Assembly: GCF_001292705.1 (NCBI RefSeq)
Contig: NZ_LGAK01000047.1
Location: forward strand, 1-43,006
DNA: 43,006 nucleotides
Origin: Marinagarivorans algicola
GTDB taxonomy: Bacteria > Pseudomonadota > Gammaproteobacteria > Pseudomonadales > Cellvibrionaceae
Direction of reading: 5' to 3'
The translations under genes and the position numbers were made by a program. A model generated the notes under the pieces. That model searched no databases. It was not told the origin of the DNA and was given only the letters and a program-made list of their open reading frames with translations. Each line of letters opens with the position of its first letter. Within the stretch, counting starts at the first letter, position 1. Shown one piece after another: positions 1 through 9,204 of this stretch.

Positions 1-3000
1 ATTGCAGTGGGAGTAGCTAGCTTAGACAGCAATGCTGATGGTGTGATTAGTATTACCGAAGCCGGTGGTACCGATGCTGCAACAGCTTATGGCGCCAATG
101 GCTTTGTGGCCGCACTCGAAAGTGACGACAGCTTAAGTGCAGTAGCACTCGACAGCGCTACTGATACCGACGGTGATTTACTGCCCGATTACTTGGATTT
201 GGACAGTGATAACGACGCTATTAGCGATTTAATGGAAAGTGGCAGTCTCGTTTTTATCGCGTTAGATACCGATAACGACGGCAAGCTCGATAGCATTAAT
301 GCCGTAGGCTTGGATGGTATTGTTGATGCCGTGCAGTCAGGTAGCGATTCGAATGTGATTAGTCATTTGCCAGTAGATACTGATAGCGATCGCGTCCCCG
401 ATTATCGCGATTTTGATGCAGATAATGATGGTATTAGTGATCAGATTGAAAATACCTATGCTCAAAACAATGGTGATACCGATAACGACAATATTTTAGA
501 TTTCCGTGACTTAGACAGTGATGCTGATGGCTTGCCAGATAACACCGAAGCGCAAACTACAACCAGCTATATTGCGCCCTCTAATACCTATGATGATCAG
601 GGTTATGACCTGAGTTATAGCGATGGGCTATTGGTTGTGAACAGTGATAACGACGGTTTACCTGATTACCTTGATCGTGATAGTGACAATGATACGTTGA
701 GTGACACACAGGAGGCAGGGCTTATTTTAGCGGGCGTTGTTGGTATGAACGGATGGGATCAGGCCATAGAAACTATGGATGATTATAACGATGTGAATGG
801 CACTATTAATACTCCAAATGCACTGCCTAATCACAATAATACCGGTGATATTGATTATCGCGAAGATGATATCCCTACAGTGATGATCCAAAACGTACCG
901 GCTTCAACAACGGGCGCGTTCACTGCAACCTTGCAATTTAGCGAGTCAGTCACAGGGTTTACCGTAGAGGATATTTTAGCGAATCATGCTGAGCTAACAG
1001 ATTTTACGGTACTCAATAGTCATACCTACGCCGTCACAGTTGCGCCAAATGCCGCTTTAGTATTAGCTGGTAGTGGCACAATCACATTAGATATTGCCAA
1101 TGGTGCAGCACAAGATGCTAGCGCCAATAGCAATATTGCAGCCCTACAAGCGCTCAGCGTATATGATAATGCCATGATGCCGAGTGTCACTATTGCCGAT
1201 GTGCCTGCTACTATTACAGGCGCTTTTACCGCCACATTACAATTTAGTGAAAATGTGGCAGGCTTTAGTTTAAGCGATGTTACGGCGACGAATGCTGAGC
1301 TTTCAGATTTTATCGCTGTTGATGGCGATACCTATACCGTGCTTGTTACGCCGCATGAAAGTCTAGTGGCAACAGGTACTGGTAATATTATCTTGAATGT
1401 AGACAGCGCCGTTGCACAAGATGCTGGCAACAGCGCCAATTCAGCGGCTCAACCAGTGGCTAGTGTTTATGATAATGCGAAAGCCCCAGAGGTCGTGATT
1501 CAAGATGTGCCAGCAACAACAACACGACCATTTGCAGCGACGGTACAATTTAGTGAAGCAGTCACTGGGTTTGAGCTAAGTGATATCACGGCGATCAATG
1601 CCAATTTGTCTAATTTTATCGCGGTGGATGGCGATACCTATATCGTAGATGTTGAGCCGAATGCATCTTTAGTAGCAGCAGGAACCGGCACTATCACATT
1701 AGATATTACCGCCGCTGTTGCGCAAGATGCTGGAGATAGCGATAACCTCGCGGCACGCCAAGCGCTCAGTCTTTACGATAATGCTATTGCGCCACAAGTG
1801 AGTATTGAAAATGTGCCTATTACCACTACTGGCACATTTACCGCCACACTGCAATTTAGTGAAGCGGTGACAGGCTTTGCTGTAGATGATATTGCTGCTA
1901 CTAATGCGAGCCTGACTAACTTTACTGCCATTAACGGAACAACTTATACGGTGGATGTCACCCCAGACGAAGATTTAATGGCTGTGGGGTCAGGCAGTAT
2001 TACCCTGGATATAGCCGGTGGTGTCGCACAAGATGCTGGTCATCTTGAAAATACAGCAGCCGTTCAAGCCGCTTCATCCTACAGCGCTGTACAGATTAGT
2101 ATTAATACAATTGCAGGCGATGACATTATTAACGCGCTTGAAGACGATGCCCATCTGATGATTACTGGTACAACCACTAACGTTGAAGATGGCCAAGCTG
2201 TAACAGTATCACTCAACGGGAAAACCTATACGGGTATTGTCACTGATCAAGCTTGGTCAGTCACATTACCTGCCGAAGATGCTCAAGCTTTAGGTATTAC
2301 TGAAGTCGTTACCGCAGATGTCTCTAACCTTGCTGGTGATACGGCTGAGTCCGCGCGTCGTAACGTCTCACATACTGTATCGACCCCTTTAATTGGCATA
2401 GATACGATTTCGGGCGATGACATTGTGAATGCCCTCGAAGATGATAGCCCCGTCACCATTACAGGAACAACCAATAACGTAGAAGCTGGCCAAACGGTTA
2501 CCGTGGGTATTAATGATGTCACCTACACCACTACGGTGAGTGAGGGTCGTTGGTCAATAGTTATGCCAGCGAGCGATGCTCAAAGGCTAGATATGCGTGA
2601 AACAGTCGTTGCCGATGTCACAAATATTGCACAAGATGCGGCTCCGCAAGCAACTCGTGATATTCAACATACTGTTATTTTACCGAGTATTAGTCTTGAT
2701 GTGATTGCTGGCGACGATACTATTAGTGCTATCGAAGATAATGCTGATGTGATAATAACCGGCAGCACAGCAAATGTAGAATCTAACCAAACAGTACAAT
2801 TGGTGATTAATGATAAAACGTACTCAGGAGTCGTGACCGAGGGAACTTGGGCTATCACGCTACCAGCGGCTGATGCACAAGCGCTTGCAGCAATCGAAAC
2901 CGTGGTTGCTAACGTTGCTAATAGAGCGGGTGATGCGGCGGTACCTGCGCGTCGTGATATTAGCCACTCAACCTTTGACCCTGCTGCAGATGCGGATGGT

Positions 3001-6000
3001 GATGGTTTGCCCAACCTACTTGATGGTCAAGGTGATAGCGATGGTGATGGCATAGCCAACTACCTCGATCCTGATAGCGATAACGACGGCATTCCTGACG
3101 GCATTGAAGCAGGTATTGTGGCCACAGATAGCAATAATAACGGCATCGATGATGCCTTTGATGCTGAAATTTTGCTCGCTGTAGACAGTGATGGTGACGG
3201 CCTTGCTGACCTTATTTTACCGTTAGATAGCGACGGCGATACAGTGCCTGATTACCTAGACCTTGATAGTGATAATGATGAAATTCCTGATGTTATTGAA
3301 GTCGGGGATATCGCTAATCAACCAGTAGATACCGATGGCGACGGTGACTATGACTTCCGTGATAGAGATAGCGACGGCGATCGCTTAGCTGACACTCTCG
3401 AAGCGCATGGCAGCCCTCTACTACCACCAGATAGCGACAACGACGGTTTAGCTGATTTTGTTGATGTGGATAGCGATGGCGATGGCATTCTGGATACACT
3501 CGAAAGCTTAAATGTACCTGCCCCTTTAGGAGTGGATACTAACGCTAATGGCTTGGATGATGCGATTGACGCTGCTATAACCGGCGGTGTCGATAAGAAC
3601 GAGGATGGTGTCGATGATCGCTTTGAGCCGCTAAATACCGATGGTGATGACTTACCCGACTATTTAGATTTAGACTCCGATAACGATGGCATTACAGATC
3701 AACAAGAAAATCAAATTGCTTACGTAGAACCAACGGTTGATAGTGACGGCAACGGTTTGATTGATAGTCTTGATGTTGCCTTAACCCTGGGTGACGATGA
3801 CAATAGCAATGGTATTGATGATCACTATGAGGTAACCGATACCGATGGCGATGGCGTGTCAGACTTTCAAGATCTCGATAGTGATAATGATGGTTTGCCC
3901 GATAATATTGAAGGCGATGTGGATACTGATGGCGACGGCCTCTCAAATTATCGGGACCTAGACAGTGATAACGACTCTTTAAGTGATGCTCTAGAAGCTG
4001 GTGATAACCCTGCAGCGCCGCGCAATAGTGATGGCGATAATGAGCCCGATTACCTTGATCTCGATAGCGATAATGACCATTTATTAGACAGTGAAGAATC
4101 GAGTGGGGGCCAAATTATTGATAGCGATAGTGATGGTGTTCCCAATCACCGAGACGGTGATTCTGATAATGATGGTATTACTGATCTTAATGAGAATGCG
4201 GTCATTATTAGTAAAGACAGTGATGGCGATGGCATTGCCGATCGCTTTGATGCGGATGCCAATAATGACGGCCTATTAGATGATGGTAAAATAGATGTAG
4301 ATACAGACGGCATCAATGATGCCGTCGATGCGGATATTAATGGCAGCATACGCGCAGATCTCGATGCAAACGGCATTATTGATACCGCCAACAGCATCGA
4401 TAGCGATGGTGACGCAATACCCAATGTACTTGATATTGACAGCGATAACGATGGCGTGCCCGATCTCGATGAGGTGGGTGGTTTTGATCGCGATTTTGAT
4501 GGCGATGGACGTATTGATGGCGAAGATATTAACGGTAACGGTGTCGTTGATACTGTTGATAATGCTTTAGGACAGCTGCCTTTATTAGCGATGGATACCG
4601 ACGGCGATGGTCGTCCTGATCTGCTTGATTTAGACTCTGATGGCGACGGGCTCACTGACCTGAGTGAGTCAGGCTTGTCCCTATTGGATCCTGATGGAGA
4701 CGGTAGGGTGGGTACGGGTTCATTTGCCGATAATAACGGTAATGGATTAGGTGATTTAGCCGATCCTTTTGTGGGCGGTGAGCGTGCAGAGTTTATCGAT
4801 AGGGACTTTGATAATATTCCTGATACGCGCTCGCTGGATAGTGACGGCGATGGTATCAGCGATTTAATTGAGGCTGCCGGTAGTGAGTTAGCGCAGCTTA
4901 TAGACCCTGATGGTGACGGAAAAGTCGGCAGTGATGGTGCTGAGTTACTCGACAACAATGACAATGGTATTGCTGATTCGTTAGAAGGTTCTGATAACAA
5001 CGTTGAGGCACGCTCACGCGTCGATGCTGATCAAAACGGTGTGCCAGATGTTGCGGAGCAATACCTTGAGAGTATTCAAGTGCAATTACCCTCACAACCT
5101 GTGAATCCTATCAGCGGTATGGTCGACCCTGACCAAGCCGACTTTGATCGCGATGGTTATCCTGATGTGATTGAAGTCCGTTACGGTGGTGATCCGCTTA
5201 ATGGTGCCGAAGATGATCGTGATGGTGACGGGATACCTGACTGGGTAGAAAACACGGATATAGATGGTGATGGGAGTAGCGATAGCGATAATGACGGTTT
5301 TAATGACTTACTCGAGCAAGTGATCGGTACCGATTTACTTTCAAGTGATACTACCGAAGCGCTATTTGATGCCGCAAAGAGCTATCTACTCAGTGCTAAT
5401 CGCTATGAAGGGCGCTCAGTCAAGCCTGTCATTTGGATTGACATAGCACAAGCCGGTGATGAGGTGATCAACATAGCCGCCGATAACGGAGCAGTTAGCT
5501 TGGTAGGTCGTATTGGTAACTACCATGTGTTTGGCGACCCTCGCGATCCAGATACGGTACCGCTGTACTCTTGGAGTAGTCGCGATACCTCTTTAAATGC
5601 AGCTATCACAGGCACTCATAATGCGGCAGTACTCATGTTAGATCCTAGCGCGCTAGCACCGGGGCTTTACACTGTGACATTAAGTATCACACTGGCGCAA
5701 CATGAATCGATTACCGAACAAATTATTGAGGTTGTCACGACACAGGCCTTGCGTGATAGTGATGCCGATAGACATCCCGATATTGCCGATGATCACAGTG
5801 CTGATATGGGATATTTGACTACCGTGCAAACAAAGAGTGGGCGTTACTTAAATGCCGATAGCCCCGTCAGCGTTGAGGGTAGGCTTTTTAGCGATAAAGC
5901 CGTGCGATTAAGGGCAGGGCAATTAGCGCAAGCAAACCGTGCACAAGGCATTGTGTTAACACAAACGGAGCTTAATCATGCTGTAGAGCAATTAGTTGAT

Positions 6001-6615
6001 CGCGGTTACAGTGCGGTATCGCCACAAGATACTGAATATAGCTATCAACACATCTACGATTATGAAGTGATTAACCTCCCTTACGTGGGTGCTAGTGCAC
6101 GCATTATTATTCCACTGAATACGACCATTCCAACGGGTGCGGTATTGCGCAAATATGCACCGTTAACGGGCTGGCAAGATTTTACGATCAGTGAAACCGA
6201 TAACTATGCAACATCAACGTGGGAAGATGGCAAAGAGGGGGTTTGTCCTATCGCAGGGAGTAATGCCTATCGTACAGGTTTAAACCCTGGCCATGAGTGC
6301 TTACAGCTTACAATCATTGACGGGGGATTAAACGACGGAGAAAATAACGATGGTGCGAATGAGGATGGCCAAGGGGATGTCAATGGCTTGATCAAAGATC
6401 CAATAGCGATAGGACTACCAATAATATTACCTGTCGCCGAAGAGCCGCCCGCCGTTGCCCCTGTTGCAGTCGACAAAGGTGAAATAGAAACCGGCTTGCG
6501 TGGTGGTGGGGCTTGGGGCTTATGGAGTCTATGGTTACTGCTGTGCTTACTACTCATGCAATCGGTCATTAAAATTCAGCAACACAAACAACAATGCAAA
6601 TCGATATCCTTTTAA
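1..6615 (+). CDS. Giant TSP3/Ig-like repeat surface protein, 5'-truncated by window edge
   Basis: The frame is open from base 1 (a GTG at 7 is only the first possible start), so the true N-terminus lies upstream. The visible 2,204 residues run in this order. First come thrombospondin type 3-like calcium repeats (DxDxDG/DSDNDG) to about nt 870. Next are four Ig-like units resembling Big_12 (nt 880-2094) and three resembling Big_13 (nt 2095-2985). A second, long TSP3 block follows to about nt 5350, then a PKD-like region. A choice-of-anchor U-like segment (GWQDF, C-x-QLTI-x-DGG) lies near nt 6120-6400. The end is GGG, a hydrophobic stretch and a basic tail, as in GlyGly-CTERM proteins. The Asp-rich repeats should bind calcium and stiffen an extracellular rod. 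Expected location is the outer surface or secreted, after rhombosortase-type processing. Ligand and role (adhesion, polysaccharide contact) cannot be read from the sequence. The stop is TAA at 6613-6615. Confidence 0.85.
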   Translation: MAVGVASLDSNADGVISITEAGGTDAATAYGANGFVAALESDDSLSAVALDSATDTDGDLLPDYLDLDSDNDAISDLMESGSLVFIALDTDNDGKLDSINAVGLDGIVDAVQSGSDSNVISHLPVDTDSDRVPDYRDFDADNDGISDQIENTYAQNNGDTDNDNILDFRDLDSDADGLPDNTEAQTTTSYIAPSNTYDDQGYDLSYSDGLLVVNSDNDGLPDYLDRDSDNDTLSDTQEAGLILAGVVGMNGWDQAIETMDDYNDVNGTINTPNALPNHNNTGDIDYREDDIPTVMIQNVPASTTGAFTATLQFSESVTGFTVEDILANHAELTDFTVLNSHTYAVTVAPNAALVLAGSGTITLDIANGAAQDASANSNIAALQALSVYDNAMMPSVTIADVPATITGAFTATLQFSENVAGFSLSDVTATNAELSDFIAVDGDTYTVLVTPHESLVATGTGNIILNVDSAVAQDAGNSANSAAQPVASVYDNAKAPEVVIQDVPATTTRPFAATVQFSEAVTGFELSDITAINANLSNFIAVDGDTYIVDVEPNASLVAAGTGTITLDITAAVAQDAGDSDNLAARQALSLYDNAIAPQVSIENVPITTTGTFTATLQFSEAVTGFAVDDIAATNASLTNFTAINGTTYTVDVTPDEDLMAVGSGSITLDIAGGVAQDAGHLENTAAVQAASSYSAVQISINTIAGDDIINALEDDAHLMITGTTTNVEDGQAVTVSLNGKTYTGIVTDQAWSVTLPAEDAQALGITEVVTADVSNLAGDTAESARRNVSHTVSTPLIGIDTISGDDIVNALEDDSPVTITGTTNNVEAGQTVTVGINDVTYTTTVSEGRWSIVMPASDAQRLDMRETVVADVTNIAQDAAPQATRDIQHTVILPSISLDVIAGDDTISAIEDNADVIITGSTANVESNQTVQLVINDKTYSGVVTEGTWAITLPAADAQALAAIETVVANVANRAGDAAVPARRDISHSTFDPAADADGDGLPNLLDGQGDSDGDGIANYLDPDSDNDGIPDGIEAGIVATDSNNNGIDDAFDAEILLAVDSDGDGLADLILPLDSDGDTVPDYLDLDSDNDEIPDVIEVGDIANQPVDTDGDGDYDFRDRDSDGDRLADTLEAHGSPLLPPDSDNDGLADFVDVDSDGDGILDTLESLNVPAPLGVDTNANGLDDAIDAAITGGVDKNEDGVDDRFEPLNTDGDDLPDYLDLDSDNDGITDQQENQIAYVEPTVDSDGNGLIDSLDVALTLGDDDNSNGIDDHYEVTDTDGDGVSDFQDLDSDNDGLPDNIEGDVDTDGDGLSNYRDLDSDNDSLSDALEAGDNPAAPRNSDGDNEPDYLDLDSDNDHLLDSEESSGGQIIDSDSDGVPNHRDGDSDNDGITDLNENAVIISKDSDGDGIADRFDADANNDGLLDDGKIDVDTDGINDAVDADINGSIRADLDANGIIDTANSIDSDGDAIPNVLDIDSDNDGVPDLDEVGGFDRDFDGDGRIDGEDINGNGVVDTVDNALGQLPLLAMDTDGDGRPDLLDLDSDGDGLTDLSESGLSLLDPDGDGRVGTGSFADNNGNGLGDLADPFVGGERAEFIDRDFDNIPDTRSLDSDGDGISDLIEAAGSELAQLIDPDGDGKVGSDGAELLDNNDNGIADSLEGSDNNVEARSRVDADQNGVPDVAEQYLESIQVQLPSQPVNPISGMVDPDQADFDRDGYPDVIEVRYGGDPLNGAEDDRDGDGIPDWVENTDIDGDGSSDSDNDGFNDLLEQVIGTDLLSSDTTEALFDAAKSYLLSANRYEGRSVKPVIWIDIAQAGDEVINIAADNGAVSLVGRIGNYHVFGDPRDPDTVPLYSWSSRDTSLNAAITGTHNAAVLMLDPSALAPGLYTVTLSITLAQHESITEQIIEVVTTQALRDSDADRHPDIADDHSADMGYLTTVQTKSGRYLNADSPVSVEGRLFSDKAVRLRAGQLAQANRAQGIVLTQTELNHAVEQLVDRGYSAVSPQDTEYSYQHIYDYEVINLPYVGASARIIIPLNTTIPTGAVLRKYAPLTGWQDFTISETDNYATSTWEDGKEGVCPIAGSNAYRTGLNPGHECLQLTIIDGGLNDGENNDGANEDGQGDVNGLIKDPIAIGLPIILPVAEEPPAVAPVAVDKGEIETGLRGGGAWGLWSLWLLLCLLLMQSVIKIQQHKQQCKSISF
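880..2094 (+). repeat. Four tandem Ig-like (Big_12-type) coding units, 306-nt period
   Basis: Units begin at nt 880, 1186, 1492 and 1798, each exactly 306 nt (102 codons) after the previous one. Shared landmarks are VPxTTTGxF near the start, LQFSExVTGF, the TYTVxVTP strand and a VAQDAG turn near the end. This matches the bacterial Ig-like Big_12 pattern as I remember it. DNA identity between units is moderate and protein similarity high, so the array is an old duplication held in register. Confidence 0.8.
2095..2985 (+). repeat. Three tandem Ig-like (Big_13-type) coding units, 297-nt period
   Basis: Units begin at nt 2095, 2392 and 2689, spaced exactly 297 nt (99 codons). Each opens with an I-x-x-GDD-x-I-x-A-x-ED signature, followed by ITG-T-x-NVE, a central YxxxV strand, W(S/A)I or WSV, and an Arg-rich exit. 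The pattern agrees with Big_13-type Ig domains common in large adhesins. The switch from the 102-residue to the 99-residue family is abrupt. Confidence 0.78.
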
Positions 6616-6997
6616 AGCGACGATTTAATATGGCGAGGCCCAGCATGGATGCTGCATTTACACAGCTCGCAGCTGCCTAGGCTTTAATGCGTTCTACATT
6701 TAGCCCTCCAGTATTTAGGCATAAACCACAAGGGCTATATCGCATACTTATGTTATTGGGATACGCTTTACCGCTCAGTAAGACGTATCTCAAGTATGGA
6801 AAGTAACTACAGAACCTTGACAGTGTGATGTTTCTCAACAGAGTCCGCACAACTAGAGATAAAGTAAAATAAAAAATCAGTCTTATTAAATAAAGAAAGA
6901 GTGCACCTAGATTCACCCCTTACTTCCGGTAATTGTGATTACCGGAAGTAAGGGGTTGTTAAGATTAAGGAGGTTTAAGCTTATAACCACTTATATG
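6616..6997. other. Intergenic gap between convergent genes
   Basis: This 382-bp gap separates two convergent genes. Apart from the long hairpin at 6915-6956 I see nothing convincing. A minus-strand frame of about 79 codons (6677-6916) has a hydrophobic N-terminus but no recognisable domain, and I do not call it. Confidence 0.5.
6915..6956. terminator. Perfect 19-bp hairpin between convergent genes
   Basis: Arms 6915-6933 and 6938-6956 are perfectly complementary around a TGTG loop. The hairpin lies between the end of the giant gene (+) and the end of the flavin reductase gene (-), where a two-way terminator would be expected. Neither side carries a real T-run, so it is not a textbook intrinsic terminator. 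It may act with other factors or be a dispersed palindromic repeat. Confidence 0.5.
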
Positions 6998-7657
6998 TTA
7001 TGTCGGTCTTTTAACGTCGAACTTAGCGCCTATTTGACTGTAAGCGTTGCCGCCGAGTCGTGCTAAGGGATCTAAGGCTTCGGGATCTATGATTAGGCGA
7101 CTATCAGGGTTATTTAAGTACTCTTCACTATTGGTTATTGTGTCGTCGATGTACAGCTGCTTTATTTCACCATATACAATCGTTTGTGGTGCATCTCCAA
7201 TCTCGTGTGAGCTATATAACCTACACGCCATGGCCACTTTGCAATTTTGTAGCCTAGGTAAATTAAAACCTGGAAATTCAGCTAACATGAGTGCTTGCTT
7301 ATCGATTTCCGACTGCCCATAGTCCAATGTTTGCGCGCTTGCATTGAGATCATCCACTTGATTTGTGCTGGCAATATGGACTACAAAATGCTTATGTCGG
7401 AGTATGTTTTTGGCAGTATCTTTGGTTTCACCTGCATCCTTCCCCGAAGGTTTTTTGCCTGCCGACAGCATAATCAATGGTGGGCTACTGCAGATACCGG
7501 TAAAAAAAGAGTAAGGCGCTAAATTGTAATTATATGGTTCGCCGCTTTCTAGGTCTCCGTTCGGTGTTAATACCCACGCTATAGGCCTAGGTACAATGCA
7601 TTGCACCATAGCGAAGTATCGTTGTGCAGACGTGAGTTTAGTGAAGTCAATAATCAT
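6998..7657 (-). CDS. Flavin reductase-like FMN-binding protein
   Basis: This 219-residue protein belongs to the flavin reductase-like/DIM6-NTAB family, whose split-barrel fold binds FMN and uses NAD(P)H to reduce flavins or serves as the reductase of two-component oxygenases. The N-terminal segment around residues 21-34 (VPRPIAWV) and the following NLAPYSFF stretch are the usual FMN-contacting motifs, and the length is normal for the single-domain form. No signal peptide is visible, so it should be cytoplasmic. It is read divergently from xseA across about 110 bp. No partner oxygenase is adjacent, so the substrate is unknown. The family call is firm and the specific activity is not. Confidence 0.85.
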   Translation of the reverse strand: MIIDFTKLTSAQRYFAMVQCIVPRPIAWVLTPNGDLESGEPYNYNLAPYSFFTGICSSPPLIMLSAGKKPSGKDAGETKDTAKNILRHKHFVVHIASTNQVDDLNASAQTLDYGQSEIDKQALMLAEFPGFNLPRLQNCKVAMACRLYSSHEIGDAPQTIVYGEIKQLYIDDTITNSEEYLNNPDSRLIIDPEALDPLARLGGNAYSQIGAKFDVKRPT

Positions 7658-7769
7658 TGAATAACCCTGTTCGACGTTTTGTGAGTAAATAAACAGTATT
7701 TGTGGCTAAAAAGCAGGTGGTATTAAGTTAAGATACTGGCTTAATAACGGTTAGAGCTTGTGAATTACA

Positions 7770-9089
7770 GTGAGTAAAACAAAAAACATCTTATCGGTGA
7801 GTCAACTAAACCAAAGTGCTAAGCGTGCGTTAGAGCAAAGCCTGCCCAGTGTTTGGGTTCAGGGCGAGCTCACTAATTTAGCGCAACCTAGCTCTGGGCA
7901 CTGGTATTTTACACTGAAAGATGCGCGTGCTCAGGTGCGTTGCGCAATGTTTCGGAATAAGAATATCGGCATTCGATCGCCCATTCAAGCCGGCGATCAA
8001 GTTCTTTTGCAGGCCAATGTGAGCCTTTATGAGGGGCGCGGCGATTATCAGTTAATTGTTAATAATTTACAAAAAGCCGGGTTAGGTGATTTGCACCAGC
8101 AGTATGAGGCGCTTAAAAATACCTTAATGGCCGAAGGGCTATTTGCGGAGCAAACCAAGCGCCCTCTTCCGCCAATGCCAAAAACGATAGGTGTGATTAG
8201 CAGCCCTACTGGTGCCGCAGTGCATGATATTTTATCGGTGCTTAAACGACGCTATCCACTGGCCAATGTCATTATTTACCCAGCACAAGTACAAGGTACC
8301 GAGGCCCCTCAAAGCCTAATCAAAGCACTGGGCCTAGCCAATAAGCAGTTACAATGTGATGTTATTATTCTAGGTCGAGGTGGCGGTAGTCTAGAAGATT
8401 TATGGGCCTTTAATAACGAACAGCTTGTGCGCAGCATTTATGCTAGTTTAATTCCGATTATTAGCGCTGTGGGTCATGAGGTAGACTTTACTCTCGCTGA
8501 TTTTGTCGCTGATGTACGCGCCCCTACTCCTTCGGCTGCCGCCGAAGCAGCAGTGCCCGATATTCAAGCCCTGCGCACCACTTTAATAGAGAAGAAACGA
8601 CAGCTATATAAGCAGATCAACACATCTATTGTCGATAATAAGCGACGCTTAGACTTGGCCTCTATTGCTCTTCACAACCCACAGCAAGCCTTGCGGAACC
8701 ATCAGCAACGCTTAGATTTTTACGAATTGCGGCTACACAAAACTATCCACATGGCTATAACATCAAAGCGTACAGCCTTTAATGCCCAGCTTCAGCAGCT
8801 CAATAGCAATAACCCTAAGCAACATTTGCAGCAGATTAAACAAAAAAAGAAGCAGCTACTTCAGCGATTACAAAAAGCCATCTGTGCCCTGCTCGACCGC
8901 CGGCGCCAGCGCTACATGAATCAGGTAGCGCTATTAAACGCTGTTAGCCCACTGAATACGCTGCATCGCGGATATGCGATTGCGCGCAATGCACAAGGCT
9001 GCGTTATTAGCTCGGTCGAGAATGTTCAGCCAAACACTCAACTGCGTATCACTTTGCAAGATGGCATACTCGAAACTCTCACGCTATAG
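7770..9089 (+). CDS. xseA: Exodeoxyribonuclease VII large subunit
   Basis: XseA is the catalytic subunit of ExoVII, which degrades single-stranded DNA to oligonucleotides from either end during repair and recombination in the cytoplasm. At 439 residues it has the usual length. The N-terminal OB fold (residues about 5-100) carries VWVQGELTN and GHWYFTLKD. The catalytic domain shows GVISSPTGAA, GRGGGSLEDLWAFNNE and SAVGHEVDFTLADFVADVRAPTPSAAAE, all family hallmarks. A long basic coiled-coil region (about 270-380) and a short C-terminal strand (HRGYAIAR) follow, as expected. The start is GTG at 7770, which keeps the normal N-terminus. The small subunit gene xseB is not adjacent, which is common. 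Confidence 0.96.
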   Translation: MSKTKNILSVSQLNQSAKRALEQSLPSVWVQGELTNLAQPSSGHWYFTLKDARAQVRCAMFRNKNIGIRSPIQAGDQVLLQANVSLYEGRGDYQLIVNNLQKAGLGDLHQQYEALKNTLMAEGLFAEQTKRPLPPMPKTIGVISSPTGAAVHDILSVLKRRYPLANVIIYPAQVQGTEAPQSLIKALGLANKQLQCDVIILGRGGGSLEDLWAFNNEQLVRSIYASLIPIISAVGHEVDFTLADFVADVRAPTPSAAAEAAVPDIQALRTTLIEKKRQLYKQINTSIVDNKRRLDLASIALHNPQQALRNHQQRLDFYELRLHKTIHMAITSKRTAFNAQLQQLNSNNPKQHLQQIKQKKKQLLQRLQKAICALLDRRRQRYMNQVALLNAVSPLNTLHRGYAIARNAQGCVISSVENVQPNTQLRITLQDGILETLTL

Positions 9090-9204
9090 CAATATTTATA
9101 CTCTAACAATATTCACGCGGTGATAATACTAAATCTTTATTGACTCGGTACGTCTATACTTTGGTAACTGCCTATTATTTCATCAACAGTTTAGAGAGTT
9201 AAGC

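Noticed and set aside
4146-5000. A 284-codon minus-strand frame inside the giant gene
   Set aside because: It mirrors the Asp-rich TSP3 repeats (read backwards as Ser/Pro/Leu-rich), a known artefact of GAT/GAC codon repeats.
6677-6916. A 79-codon minus-strand frame with hydrophobic N-terminus
   Set aside because: No recognisable domain, no good ribosome site, and it runs up to the hairpin between convergent genes. A search for homologues would decide.
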